Assembly (NCBI RefSeq): GCF_017355855.1
Contig: NZ_JAFEWD010000013.1
Coordinates: 1-64,000 of the forward strand
DNA from: Pedobacter sp. SYSU D00535
GTDB lineage: Bacteria; Bacteroidota; Bacteroidia; Sphingobacteriales; Sphingobacteriaceae
DNA: 64,000 nt
Direction of reading: 5' to 3'
The notes below the pieces were generated by a model. It searched no databases. It saw only the letters and a list, made by a program, of their open reading frames with translations, and was not told the origin of the DNA. Position numbers and translations under genes: made by a program. Positions 6,681 through 15,220 of this stretch are shown here, one piece after another (within the stretch, counting starts at the first letter, position 1; every line of letters begins with the position of its first letter).

Positions 6681-7805
6681 ATGTTCAATTTCAAAATAAA
6701 AAGAAAACATATTTTAAGCGCCCTGGCTATCGCATTACTCCTTGTTTTAGGCGTAACAGGTTACTACGTAAATAATCAAATTGGGCAGTTAAAATCTTCC
6801 GACGAGCGAAAAAAGGAATATTCCGGGCATCGATATTATTCACCTTTGAAAGACGAATTTATAAGTCCGAAAGAGATCGTTTCTCATCCTGAACAAACAA
6901 CAGGAGGTAACCCTGGCTTCGGGAGGTTTTTCAAAAGATCTCCTAACGCCCCGGAGTTTGAACTGCCCAAACGTGCACTTACAAAAAGGGATTTTTCAGA
7001 AGTGCCTTCTTCATATGCCGCCTATTGGCTAGGGCATTCCAGTGCCATCATTGAACTTGATGGATACCGTATTTTAATCGATCCTGTGTTTGAAAATGCA
7101 GGCCCTTTGCCGATAATTGCCAGGAGAATGAGCGCTCCCCCGTTGCAGCGCGAGGAACTCCCAAAGATTGACATCGTAATAATCACCCACGATCACTACG
7201 ATCACCTGGAAACAGAAACTATCAAGTTTTTGGCGAACAAGAACATCCGCTTCATCGTTCCGCTAGCCGTAGGAGCCAGGCTGGAGGGATGGGGGGTGTC
7301 AAAGAATAAGATCAAAGAGCTGGCCTGGAATCAGTCTGTAAAACATGGATCACTTAGTATAACCGCTTGCCCAACTGTACATTATTCGGGAAGAAGTTAT
7401 AATGACAGGAATAAAACCTTGTGGGCCTCCTATGTAATTAAAGGAGAGAAGAAGAATCTTTATTGGAGCGGAGATACTGGTTATGGCGAACATTTCAAAG
7501 AAATAGGCCAGAAATACGGACCATTTGATTTGGCTTTTATGGAGATAGATGCATGGAACAAAGGCTGGCCGAATACCCATCTTTTTCCGGAACAGGTAAT
7601 CCAGGCTTCTCAGGAGATAAACGCCAGTCTGCTATTTCCTATTCATTTCTCTACCTTTGACTTAGCCTTGCATCCCTGGAACGAATCAATTAATATGGTA
7701 GCGGATTTGGCCCAAAAAAATAACATCGAAATGGTGACCCCGCTGATGGGAGAGAAAGTGATCCCGGGAATAACACCGACAAAAAAATGGTGGTTATCAC
7801 GATAA
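6681..7805 (+). CDS. MBL-fold hydrolase, NAPE-PLD/RomA-like
   Basis: This 374-residue protein has an N-terminal membrane anchor (~11-28, ILSALAIALLLVLGVTGYYV). The metallo-beta-lactamase domain has the metal site THDHYDHLE (~168-176), a later conserved WSGDTGYGEHF segment, EIDAWN, and a C-terminal PIHFSTFDLALHPW. This layout matches the bacterial relatives of N-acyl-phosphatidylethanolamine phospholipase D (RomA/UlaG-like group), which use two metal ions to hydrolyse phosphodiester or lactone bonds. The substrate cannot be read from sequence. The active domain probably faces the periplasm. The gene stands alone, just downstream of the tandem repeat region, so its promoter may lie in repeat-derived DNA. 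Confidence 0.85.
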   Translation: MFNFKIKRKHILSALAIALLLVLGVTGYYVNNQIGQLKSSDERKKEYSGHRYYSPLKDEFISPKEIVSHPEQTTGGNPGFGRFFKRSPNAPEFELPKRALTKRDFSEVPSSYAAYWLGHSSAIIELDGYRILIDPVFENAGPLPIIARRMSAPPLQREELPKIDIVIITHDHYDHLETETIKFLANKNIRFIVPLAVGARLEGWGVSKNKIKELAWNQSVKHGSLSITACPTVHYSGRSYNDRNKTLWASYVIKGEKKNLYWSGDTGYGEHFKEIGQKYGPFDLAFMEIDAWNKGWPNTHLFPEQVIQASQEINASLLFPIHFSTFDLALHPWNESINMVADLAQKNNIEMVTPLMGEKVIPGITPTKKWWLSR

Positions 7806-8374
7806 ATGCTTCAGAAGAATGAAGGTTTAGATAAAGTCGCTAGCGTGGTTGATGCCTCCTGCCAGACTCTGTTCAGCAGATAGGCCAACATACCGAAACG
7901 CGTCTGAACCTGTTGCCAACCAATACAGAGGCAAGCATGAACGAATACTGAACGAAGCCGGGAAAACATCGCTATAAGGTCGCTATAACATCGCTGTAAG
8001 GTCGCTATAAGGTGCTTGTATGGCTTTGAGATGTTAAAAGAATAGGTGTTTCGGAGGTGGTGGTTTAAAAATAGCAATAAAATTTAGCCTGTCATGAAAA
8101 AAGCGTAAGGAATTAAAGTGCCGGCTTTAAAGGCATAAAGGCTCACAGTAGCTGGACACTACTTATTTTTGGATCGGTCTATTAATATGTGCTTCTACTT
8201 TCTCTAACAAAATCTTTAATATAAAGATAAATAATCTAGTCCTGCTTGACAGTTTATACTATTCCAATCCCTCTCTTTATCTCTCGCGTCCGCTTGTGCT
8301 GCGATTACAGGTGCCCTAAATCGTCCTCGTTTTCGAGGGGAAATGCAGCGAGGTTTGCGGACTTTTCCTAATTT
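7806..8374. other. Gene-free stretch with phased array and REP remnant
   Basis: No gene recognised. It contains the second 11-bp array (7895-8024) and a partial CAAGCGGACGCTTG-family repeat (8285-8301, CGCGTCCGCTTGTGCTG). An 88-codon minus-strand frame at 7811-8077 is a by-product of the array. Confidence 0.55.
7895..8024. repeat. Second 11-bp periodic array
   Basis: The core is CGCTATAAGGT or close variants at 7970, 7981, 7992 and 8003, exactly 11 bp apart, with a decayed fifth unit at 8014. To the left the same 11-bp register continues as GAAC/GAAA starting at 7895, 7906, 7939 and 7950. The array is about 130 bp long. Function unknown. Confidence 0.7.
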
Positions 8375-8668
8375 TTATCTTGGTGATTGCTCAATCTCTT
8401 GATTTTCTGCGTCAACAGCTCGACCATATTTATCTATTTCAGTTTTACACTTCTCACAAGTCCACCCTCCGTACAGCGCTTGTCTTTCGTTTTGCGGCAT
8501 TCTGATAATTGGTTGTTTAGTGTGACACGAAGGACAACACACCCGACTGAAGTTGAGCCCAAATTTCGACTTATTACGGCTTTTTATCGCAAAAAAAACA
8601 ATAAGTGCCACGGGAAGGGTTGCATATCCTACGAAATCAGTAAGTGAAAATTGAACTATCGAAGTCAT
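8375..8668 (-). CDS. Small membrane protein with zinc-ribbon motif
   Basis: This is a 97-residue protein. One transmembrane helix lies near the N-terminus (~14-28, GYATLPVALIVFFAI), followed by a basic stretch (KSRNKSK) that should place the C-terminal part in the cytoplasm. There, CCPSC (~44-48) and CEKC (~72-75) form two CxxC knuckles about 25 residues apart, a zinc-ribbon pattern. GGWTCEKC is typical of small rubredoxin-like or zinc-ribbon proteins. I do not recognise a named family. No partner gene is near. A role in nucleic-acid or protein binding at the membrane is possible but unsupported. Confidence 0.7.
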   Translation of the reverse strand: MTSIVQFSLTDFVGYATLPVALIVFFAIKSRNKSKFGLNFSRVCCPSCHTKQPIIRMPQNERQALYGGWTCEKCKTEIDKYGRAVDAENQEIEQSPR

Positions 8669-8773
8669 TGGAATGCGTCATTCTATGAAATGAAGATACA
8701 ACTATTCCCCGTTGGCTTCATTGCAAAGTATTTGTAATTGCATCTTTTCCTATCTTACTTCAAAATCTACAAT

Positions 8774-9205
8774 ATGTGTTTTGCAGTTTTTATAGGGACA
8801 GATGAGGAACTAGAAACGGGAGAGTTTGTTCCTAAGGAAACGGATATCTATTTTGAAGAGATATCGCCGGAACAAAATGAATATCTAAGATCTAAATTTT
8901 CTAAGCAATACATTTATTATGTCGGCTCAGATACACGTTGTTCCTGTGGCTTAAACTTTTATTCTGCTGAATTTGATAATCCTGAGTGGCAGGATAATAA
9001 GCGTTCACCTCAAAAGTTTATCGAATTTATTAAAGAGAGAACAGAGAAGGAGCTTCTTGAATACTATTGTTGCTGGGAGGGCGACTGGGAGGAAGATCCG
9101 GAAGATTTTGAAGAAATAAACATCAATAATATTTCATTAGATAAGAACTATTTCGGCCTAACGGAGCGACAGTTTATAATTTTTAGAGGTATAGATTTGG
9201 AGTAG
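8774..9205 (+). CDS. Conserved hypothetical protein beginning MCFAVFIGT
   Basis: This is a 143-residue acidic soluble protein. The frame is open from 8738, but the start at 8774 gives MCFAVFIGTDEEL, which resembles a widespread uncharacterised family starting MC(Y/F)xVxxGT. The internal CSCG motif (~56-59, in DTRCSCGLNFYS) and a paired CC in EYYCCWEGDW are further conserved-looking sites. Cys at position 2 would be exposed after Met removal, as in N-terminal nucleophile enzymes, but that is speculation. No signal peptide, no operon partner. I cannot assign a function. Confidence 0.7.
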   Translation: MCFAVFIGTDEELETGEFVPKETDIYFEEISPEQNEYLRSKFSKQYIYYVGSDTRCSCGLNFYSAEFDNPEWQDNKRSPQKFIEFIKERTEKELLEYYCCWEGDWEEDPEDFEEININNISLDKNYFGLTERQFIIFRGIDLE

Positions 9206-9228
9206 AAATGTGTTTTCTATATCCCCTC

Positions 9229-9314
9229 GCTGTCCTAAAGTTCCCACGATCTACGGATTCTCCAACAGAAAAAGCCTTCGACTCGCTCACCCAAAATCAA
9301 CCATTATCAAACCC
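9229..9314. repeat. Diverged direct repeat, left copy
   Basis: From GCTGTCC to AAACCCT this aligns with 10066-10147: shared blocks are CTGTCC, AAAAAG, ACTC(G/A)CTCACCCAAA and ATTATCAAACC. The two copies bracket the two-gene unit 9389-9986. Divergence is considerable, so this was judged by eye. Confidence 0.4.
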
Positions 9315-9388
9315 TGGCTAGTGCGAGCATGAGCATTTTTGCATATGCGCCGCGACCAATGGACATTAAGCTTGCCACAGCCGCGACT

Positions 9389-9691
9389 TTATGCCATTAA
9401 GTTTTTACGAAAGGAATTAATATTAAATAAGCCTAGTTTTTGCCCACCGTATAAATCATAGACATCGCAATGAAAATACGACTTCAATAACTTCAATACT
9501 CGCTTCAATTCCATCCAAGTCGGCTCATCTGCATTTGATAAAGGAACAGAAATACCTATGGCATCCCCTCCATTAATTCCCAGTTTGGGCATGGGGAAGA
9601 TTTCAAATCCCAGGCTTGTTTTCACAGAAGCTTTATGTATCTCCTCGAAATCAAGACGTCTTGACGATTCTGCTATAATATTAAAAGCCAT
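9389..9691 (-). CDS. Small hypothetical protein, second of a pair
   Basis: This 100-residue soluble protein is mixed alpha/beta, with no signal or membrane segment. Features are a central GFEIFPMPKLGINGGDAIGI segment and an amphipathic helix WMELKRVLKLLKSYF. The ATG at 9691 is one base after the stop of the upstream gene (TAA-a-ATG), so translation is coupled; an ATG at 9703 would overlap it by 11 bases. I do not recognise the family. Paired short genes of similar length, flanked by related sequences, are sometimes immunity or toxin-antitoxin units, but neither protein shows a toxin motif I know. Confidence 0.65.
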   Translation of the reverse strand: MAFNIIAESSRRLDFEEIHKASVKTSLGFEIFPMPKLGINGGDAIGISVPLSNADEPTWMELKRVLKLLKSYFHCDVYDLYGGQKLGLFNINSFRKNLMA

Positions 9692-9692
9692 T

Positions 9693-9986
9693 TTAGTCGA
9701 CAATAAAGCTTATGGTTAAATTTCCAGGATACTGGTTATTTAACTCCATTTTCAAAAGGTCAGTAGTATTCTTAGGTACACTTTGGCCCCGTAAATCAAT
9801 TTTTACTAAATGTTTGGGGTTAGGGGGTAACTGCGTATCGTAATAGCGAAGCCTTCCTAAAATAAACCTTAAGGTTCGATTCAATTTCTCCGCAGATGAT
9901 AGGTCATGGTTATATACGTAGATAAACTCATTCCTTTCTAGCCTTGTTCCTTCGGGAGTTACGATTCCCCAATCTAGCTTATCCAT
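9693..9986 (-). CDS. Small hypothetical protein, first of a pair
   Basis: This is a 97-residue soluble protein starting MDKLDWGIVTPEGTRLERNE. It has alternating strands and one helix (SSAEKLNRTLRFILGRLRYYD), then KIDLRGQSVPKNTTDLLKME. It contains no cysteine or histidine cluster and no obvious catalytic motif. It is the first gene of a two-gene minus-strand unit with the protein ending at 9389. No family recognised. Direct-repeat-like sequences lie on both sides of the pair (9229-9314 and 10066-10147). Confidence 0.65.
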   Translation of the reverse strand: MDKLDWGIVTPEGTRLERNEFIYVYNHDLSSAEKLNRTLRFILGRLRYYDTQLPPNPKHLVKIDLRGQSVPKNTTDLLKMELNNQYPGNLTISFIVD

Positions 9987-10065
9987 TCATTACTTCAATT
10001 GTTCTCCTAATATAGAATATAGGTTTATTAAACAGAAGTTATCCTCTTCCCTTTCCCAGCCCCAC

Positions 10066-10147
10066 ACTGTCCCTGAAGTCCCTATTAATTTCCCAATAAA
10101 AAAGAGTATCCAACCCACTCACCCAAACTCCCCTATTATCAAACCTC
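10066..10147. repeat. Diverged direct repeat, right copy
   Basis: Related to 9229-9314; see that entry. The remainder of the 9987-10373 gap holds the upstream region of the pair on the left and the leader of the aldolase operon on the right, without a clear promoter box. Confidence 0.4.
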
Positions 10148-10373
10148 TTTCTTCCATATCGCAATCAATAGCCGAAGCGTACATTTGCTGCTTCAACCTT
10201 GCAGCCCGAACCTCCCCTTAGAAGATAATTTCCTATCTTTCGATCGATAAAACGGCTTTATTTGTGTTTTTGGTATTGCCCCCTTAGGTGCTGAACCGGA
10301 ATAAAATAGAGAACTAACTGTCCTGCAAAAACAGAGAAGTAAGAATTGCTATCCTTTAAATTATATATATACA

Positions 10374-11066
10374 ATGGAACTTTGGAAAGATGATACAGAG
10401 TTATTTGATATTGCCCGGAAAGAATTGTTTACCGCGCTGGTAGGCGATATTCTTGATAAGATGGGTTATTTGCACCAATTTGTTTCGCCTCACATAAAGC
10501 CTTTACGAAGCGACATGGTAGTGATTGGCCGTGCTATGCCTGTGTTGGAAGCCGATGTTTTCGCCGAAGTAGTAGAAGGGAGTCAGGTGCCACTCATGAA
10601 AAAGCCTTTTGGGATTATGTTTGAAGCATTGGACAGCCTGCAACCCAATGAAGTGTATATATGCTCCGGCTCGTCTCCCCGTTACGCTTTATGGGGTGGC
10701 CTGATGAGTACGAGGGCACTGAAATTAAAGGCTGCGGGAGCGGTAGTGGATGGCTATTCCAGGGATACGCCTGAAATTCTGCGGCTGAATTTTCCAACCT
10801 TTTCTTTGGGCAGTTATGCACAAGACCAGGGACCTCGCGGTAAAGTGATTGATTACAGGGTTCCAATAGAATTTAATGGCGTAAGGGTCAATCCGGGTGA
10901 TATCGTATATGGAGATCTCGATGGATTGCTGATCATACCCAAAGAAGCAGAAAAAGAAGCGTTCAGCGGTGCCATAGAAAAAGCAAGAGGAGAAAAGCTG
11001 GTACAGAAAGCCCTGGAAGAAGGGATGAGTACGGTCGATGCATTTAAGAAATTTGGAATCATGTAA
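10374..11066 (+). CDS. RraA/HMG aldolase family protein
   Basis: This 230-residue protein of the RraA-like/4-hydroxy-4-methyl-2-oxoglutarate (HMG/CHA) aldolase family starts the uronate operon. Diagnostic parts are GDILDKMGY near residue 24, the central AAGAVVDGYSRD (~120-131) that binds pyruvate enolate and Mg2+ through Arg-Asp, and the C-terminal GDIVYGDLDGLLIIP. Family enzymes split 2-oxo-4-hydroxy acids to pyruvate plus an oxo compound; others in the family act as RNase E inhibitors, which is unlikely here given its neighbours. Ten bases separate it from the SDR gene. The likely substrate is a 2-keto-3-deoxy sugar acid made by the UxaA-type dehydratase downstream. Confidence 0.88.
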   Translation: MELWKDDTELFDIARKELFTALVGDILDKMGYLHQFVSPHIKPLRSDMVVIGRAMPVLEADVFAEVVEGSQVPLMKKPFGIMFEALDSLQPNEVYICSGSSPRYALWGGLMSTRALKLKAAGAVVDGYSRDTPEILRLNFPTFSLGSYAQDQGPRGKVIDYRVPIEFNGVRVNPGDIVYGDLDGLLIIPKEAEKEAFSGAIEKARGEKLVQKALEEGMSTVDAFKKFGIM

Positions 11067-11076
11067 AGATTGAATT

Positions 11077-11835
11077 ATGGAAAATATTTTATCCTTAGAA
11101 GGGAAAGTTGCTTTAATAACGGGTGGGGGATCAGGCATCGGTCTTGGCATTGCAGAAACATTTGCAAAGGCAGGGGCAAGGGTTGTCATTACGGGACGGC
11201 GTGAGGATGTTCTGCAGCACGCAGTGGAGAAAGTCGGGAACGGGGCTTGTTACTACGCGCAGGATATTTCTCTGCAGAAAGAGGTGCCTGCCCTGGTTGA
11301 CAAAATTGAAAGAGAAGTGGGGCCTATTGATATCCTGGTCAACAATGCGGGCCAGCATCTGAAAAAGCCGGCCGGGGTAACCACTGATGAAGAATTTTTA
11401 AGTGTATTGCAAGTGCATTTGCTCAGCGTTTTCACCTTGTCGCGTGAGGTAGCGAACCGAATGAGCCAACGCAAGAGTGGAAACATTATTTTGATCAGTT
11501 CGATGTCGGCGTTTATGGGCATGAGTCAGGTAGTCGCCTACACCACAGCAAAAACTGCCTTGATTGGTTTGATGCGTGCATTTATGGCCGATTACAGCCT
11601 GGATAATATCCGCATCAATGCGATTGCACCAGGCTGGATTGAATCCGACATGATGTTCAAAGCAATTCAATCAGATGAAAAAAGAAGGGAAAAGATCATG
11701 AACCGTATTCCTTTTCAACGATTTGGTAAACCGCAGGATATTGGCAATGCTGCACTGTTTTTAGCTTCTGATGCGGCTGCTTATATAACCGGTGTTTTAT
11801 TGCCGGTAGACGGCGGTGCTGCCTTTGCTTTTTAA
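11077..11835 (+). CDS. SDR oxidoreductase, sugar-acid type
   Basis: This 252-residue classical short-chain dehydrogenase/reductase has the cofactor motif TGGGSGIG (~14-21), NNAG (~88-91), active-site Ser in ISSMSAF (~140), the YTTAK catalytic pair (~155-159) and the C-terminal PVDGG. TGRR after the second strand contains an Arg that often goes with NADPH, so the cofactor is open. It lies in an operon with an RraA-type aldolase and a split altronate-type dehydratase, which suggests it interconverts a hexuronate or keto-aldonate with the corresponding aldonate, like 2-deoxygluconate 3-dehydrogenase or tagaturonate reductase substitutes. The substrate is inference. Confidence 0.88.
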   Translation: MENILSLEGKVALITGGGSGIGLGIAETFAKAGARVVITGRREDVLQHAVEKVGNGACYYAQDISLQKEVPALVDKIEREVGPIDILVNNAGQHLKKPAGVTTDEEFLSVLQVHLLSVFTLSREVANRMSQRKSGNIILISSMSAFMGMSQVVAYTTAKTALIGLMRAFMADYSLDNIRINAIAPGWIESDMMFKAIQSDEKRREKIMNRIPFQRFGKPQDIGNAALFLASDAAAYITGVLLPVDGGAAFAF

Positions 11836-11885
11836 TCCCGGGTAATGATAGAAGTGAAAGGTCGTTTTAGATGGTAGAGACAAGA

Positions 11886-12155
11886 ATGAGTACGAACAAA
11901 ATTCTCCGTATTAATATCCATGATAATGTAGCTATAGCTTTGCAGCCATTGTCAGAAGGGGATGAATATTTCTTAGATGATAATACAGAGCCTCTTGCAT
12001 TACTAAACAATATTCCATACACTCATAAGGTGGCCATAAGACCTATAAAAAAGGACGAAAAAATAATCAAGTATGGAAGTCCCATTGGTTCTGCCCTGTA
12101 TGATATAAAGCCAGGAGAACACGTACATAGTCATAACATGAAGAGTAATTATTAG
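11886..12155 (+). CDS. UxaA-family dehydratase, small SAF-domain subunit
   Basis: This is an 89-residue protein corresponding to the N-terminal SAF domain of altronate/galactarate dehydratases, here as a separate chain. Recognisable features are HDNVAIALQPL near the start, IPYTHKVAI, KYGSPIG and a C-terminal GEHVHSHN with the metal-associated His residues. The frame is open from 11871, but ATG at 11886 gives the usual length. The large subunit follows after 20 bp. In this family the SAF domain helps bind the sugar acid and metal. The same split appears in (2R)-sulfolactate sulfo-lyase (SuyA), so that activity is an alternative, though the pectin context favours altronate-like substrates. Confidence 0.85.
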   Translation: MSTNKILRINIHDNVAIALQPLSEGDEYFLDDNTEPLALLNNIPYTHKVAIRPIKKDEKIIKYGSPIGSALYDIKPGEHVHSHNMKSNY

Positions 12156-12175
12156 AACTTAATTATTACCTAAGG

Positions 12176-13366
12176 ATGAAAGGATACTTAAGAGATAACG
12201 GCGAGAAGGGTATAAGAAACACTTTACTGATTGTTTATACAGTGGAGTGTTCGCATCATGTTGCCAGGGAAATCGCGTCAGAATTTAAAGATAAAGATGT
12301 ACATGTGATCGGCTTTAGCGGATGCGCACCCAACGAATACGCTAACAACATGTTGAAGAACCTGTGTACACACGCTAACGTAGGTGCCGTTTTATTTATT
12401 TCCCTGGGATGTGAAAACCTCGATACCGCTGGCATATCTGCTGCTGTAAAGAAATCAAATCGTCCCGTACATACATTGGTCATACAGGAGACCGGGGGGA
12501 CATTAAAAACCATACAGGAAGGAGTTAAGTGGGTAGATGGAGCGTATACCCTGATTCAATCGGTGCCACAGGTAAATTTAGATTGGGATGAACTAATAGT
12601 GGGGACCATCTGTGGCGGCTCGGATGCCACGAGTGGAATAGCGGCTAATCCGGCTATCGGCAAATCTTTTGATATCCTTGTTGCGAAAGGAGCCACAACC
12701 ATATTTGAAGAAACAGGTGAATTGATTGGATGTGAGCAGATCATGGCCGATCGTGCTGCTGATGAAACCTTGGCCAAGGAGCTTTTGTCAACTGTAGAAA
12801 AAGCGTATGTGTACTATAAAAAAATGGGACATGACAGCTTTTCTGCCGGTAATGCCACCGGTGGTTTAACAACAATAGAAGAAAAATCAATGGGAGCTTA
12901 TTGTAAAAGTGGCGACTCTGTCATAAGCGGAATAATCAAACCAACGCAAAGAGCCCCCAAGCCAGGGTTATATTTATTGGATGTTGTTCCCGATGGTGAG
13001 CCCCTTTTCGGATTTCCAAACATTAATGATAATGCAGAGATTGCGGAGCTGATATCTTGTGGTGCCCACATTATTTTGTTCTCCACAGGCAGAGGTTCAG
13101 TGGTTGGTTCAGCAATTTCACCTGTTGTAAAAATTTGCGGTAATCCAAAAACATTTGAAAGGCTCCGGGACGACATGGACATCAATGCCGGCAAAATAAT
13201 TAATGGAGAATCGAGTTTAGATGAATTGGGACAGGAGATTGTTGACTATATCGAAAAGGTTAGCGAAGGGATGCTTACACGATCAGAAGCATTAAGGCAT
13301 CGCGAATTTGTATTAACCTATAAACAGTTTCAATTGGATTATCAACCTGGTTGTTTCCCTGCTTAA
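12176..13366 (+). CDS. UxaA-family dehydratase, large subunit
   Basis: This 396-residue protein matches the catalytic C-terminal part of altronate dehydratase (UxaA) and galactarate dehydratase (GarD). Visible family features include VECSHHVA (~22), GFSGCAPNEYANNM (~46), SLGCENLD (~81), QETGGT (~105), GTICGGSDATSGI (~144) and a later FSTGRGSVVG (~305). The enzyme removes water from a sugar acid to give the 2-keto-3-deoxy acid and needs Fe2+ or Mn2+. It should work as a complex with the 89-residue SAF subunit just upstream. Together with the aldolase at the operon start, this gives a possible non-phosphorylative route to pyruvate. The exact sugar acid is not known. Confidence 0.88.
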   Translation: MKGYLRDNGEKGIRNTLLIVYTVECSHHVAREIASEFKDKDVHVIGFSGCAPNEYANNMLKNLCTHANVGAVLFISLGCENLDTAGISAAVKKSNRPVHTLVIQETGGTLKTIQEGVKWVDGAYTLIQSVPQVNLDWDELIVGTICGGSDATSGIAANPAIGKSFDILVAKGATTIFEETGELIGCEQIMADRAADETLAKELLSTVEKAYVYYKKMGHDSFSAGNATGGLTTIEEKSMGAYCKSGDSVISGIIKPTQRAPKPGLYLLDVVPDGEPLFGFPNINDNAEIAELISCGAHIILFSTGRGSVVGSAISPVVKICGNPKTFERLRDDMDINAGKIINGESSLDELGQEIVDYIEKVSEGMLTRSEALRHREFVLTYKQFQLDYQPGCFPA

Positions 13367-13543
13367 TCTGTAGTTACCTGTAAAAATAGTACTGAATTTA
13401 TTAGCGTGCAGGGCGGCTGTCCTGACTGCCTGAATAGTATAAATTCGACAAACGCTAAGCACCCTTATATAGGCCATATGAAAAGAAATCATTCAATACC
13501 AACAGCTTCGAGATTATTGCCATTAAAGTCCGTTTCTGCTAAG

Positions 13544-15139
13544 ATGAAGGCGGCAATCAAATTAAGAACGCTCGCTTTTATTCTGGCTTTAGTTGCGGGT
13601 ATGCAAAGCAGCTTCGCAAAAGGAACCGATCCTCTTGATTCTATTCCTACGAAGGATGAAGTGGGGGCATTAAGAATGCCTGATGAGATTGCACCTGTCT
13701 ATGCGCCATTTCCTATGCCTCAATTCAAAAAGCCCACATTTAAACCGCTGACAATGCAGATTACGGAGAAGGGGGCAAAGCAGGGTGTCATGAGTACAAA
13801 AGCGATACAAGCGGCTATTGACGAGGTGCATCGTAAGGGTGGCGGTACCGTTATTGTTCCCAAAGGCATTTGGAATACCGGCCGTATCAGCCTGAAAAGT
13901 AATGTGAACTTTCATGTCTCTGAAGGGGCCGAACTGCGTTTCAGCGGCGAAATTAAAGACTACCTGCCGGTTGTATTTACCCGTAGTGCAGGCGTAGAAG
14001 GTATGTCGCTGGGAGCTTGCATTTATGCGAACGGCCAGCAGAATATCGCCATCACAGGTAAAGGTACGCTGATTGGGCCTGCTCCGGGATCTGTAAGAAA
14101 ACAGAACATAGGCTATGGAACGTTTGAAGAAAAAGTCCCTTTCGAGAAGCCCGCAACGCAACGAATATTTGATGGAAAGAACGGAGGTCCGATCTTCCTG
14201 CCCACGTTTATTGGTCCCATTAATTGTAAAGACGTCTATATAGAAGGCGTTTCATTAAGAGAAACGGCTTTCTGGAATATTGTCCCGGTGTATTGTGAAA
14301 ATGTCATCATCCGCGGTGTTGACGTTTACTCAGTTGGTATCCCGACAGGAGATGGTATGGACATCGAATCCTGCAAAAATGTGTTGATAGAATACTGTAC
14401 GTTGGCGGCGGGTGACGATTGCTTCACCATCAAGTCCGGAAGAGGCGAGGACGGCTTGCGTGTGAATAAACCTTCAGAAAATATCGTGATAAGATATAGC
14501 CTTGCAAAGCAAGGACACGGAGGCGTTACTACCGGAAGTGAAACTGCAGGCATGATCAGGAACTTGTATGTGCATGATTGTGTTTTTGATGATACTGATA
14601 CCGGAATACGTTTTAAAACAAGGAGGCCAAGAGGTGGTGGCGGAGAAAACTTGTATTACGAGCGGATCAGGATGAACCTAAGGGGAACAGCCGTCAATGT
14701 AGACATGTTAGGGAGCAGCATGTATGTAGGAGCCCTGGCAAGCAGGGATAATGTGGTTGTAAATAAATTAACTCCTCTATACAGGAATATCAGCATAAAA
14801 AATATTGTTGTAGAGCAGTCATCGCAGTTTTTAAAGGTTAATGGCCTGCCAGAGTCGCCTTTGAGCAATTTGTCAATTGAAAATGCAACCGTTCGTTCTA
14901 AAAAATTGATCACGCTGAACGACGCAAAGGGTGTTGTGTTGAAGAATCTGAAAATAAGCAGCGGAGATAGTTTGATCCAGGTATTGGATAGCAAGAATAT
15001 TGCGTTCGAAGACGTGCATTTCGCTGTGCCGGGAAATGAACTGAAGACCGAAATTAAAGGCGATAAAGTTGGCAGTATTGTGTTCAAGGATTGTACACCC
15101 GCGAAACCCGAAGGCTGGGAAACAACATCTCGCCAGTGA
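13544..15139 (+). CDS. GH28 polygalacturonase-like pectinase
   Basis: This is a secreted 531-residue enzyme (start at 13544) with signal peptide MKAAIKLRTLAFILALVAG ending near SFA. The frame is open to 13478 and 13406, but only the later start leaves a normal signal sequence. It is a right-handed beta-helix of family GH28. The catalytic sites are present in the variant form TGDGMD (~268-273), AAGDDCF (~288), GHGGV (~324) and RFKTRRPRG (~355), which correspond to the NTD, DD, GHG and RIK motifs. These enzymes release galacturonic acid from pectin or rhamnogalacturonan in the periplasm. It follows the sugar-acid dehydratase genes and would feed them. A hairpin terminator follows. Confidence 0.9.
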   Translation: MKAAIKLRTLAFILALVAGMQSSFAKGTDPLDSIPTKDEVGALRMPDEIAPVYAPFPMPQFKKPTFKPLTMQITEKGAKQGVMSTKAIQAAIDEVHRKGGGTVIVPKGIWNTGRISLKSNVNFHVSEGAELRFSGEIKDYLPVVFTRSAGVEGMSLGACIYANGQQNIAITGKGTLIGPAPGSVRKQNIGYGTFEEKVPFEKPATQRIFDGKNGGPIFLPTFIGPINCKDVYIEGVSLRETAFWNIVPVYCENVIIRGVDVYSVGIPTGDGMDIESCKNVLIEYCTLAAGDDCFTIKSGRGEDGLRVNKPSENIVIRYSLAKQGHGGVTTGSETAGMIRNLYVHDCVFDDTDTGIRFKTRRPRGGGGENLYYERIRMNLRGTAVNVDMLGSSMYVGALASRDNVVVNKLTPLYRNISIKNIVVEQSSQFLKVNGLPESPLSNLSIENATVRSKKLITLNDAKGVVLKNLKISSGDSLIQVLDSKNIAFEDVHFAVPGNELKTEIKGDKVGSIVFKDCTPAKPEGWETTSRQ

Positions 15140-15172
15140 GGTGTAAATACTGTTGGGATGCTGCTCGTTGCC

Positions 15173-15200
15173 GGCGCACACCGGGCGGCGTGTGCCTTTT
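15173..15200 (+). terminator. Terminator after GH28 gene
   Basis: GGCGCACACC, loop GGGC, GGCGTGTGCC followed by TTTTAATAATTTT. The 10-bp stem has one mismatch and one G-T pair. A similar GTGTGTCTTTTAATAATTC stretch at 19224-19243 follows the HxlR gene. Confidence 0.65.
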
Positions 15201-15220
15201 AATAATTTTATGCAGTGCTG

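Noticed and set aside
10725-11189. 154-codon frame opposite aldolase and SDR genes
   Set aside because: It spans the junction of two real genes on the other strand and shows no domain.
13670-14161. 163-codon frame opposite the GH28 gene
   Set aside because: Antisense shadow of a gene with intact catalytic motifs.
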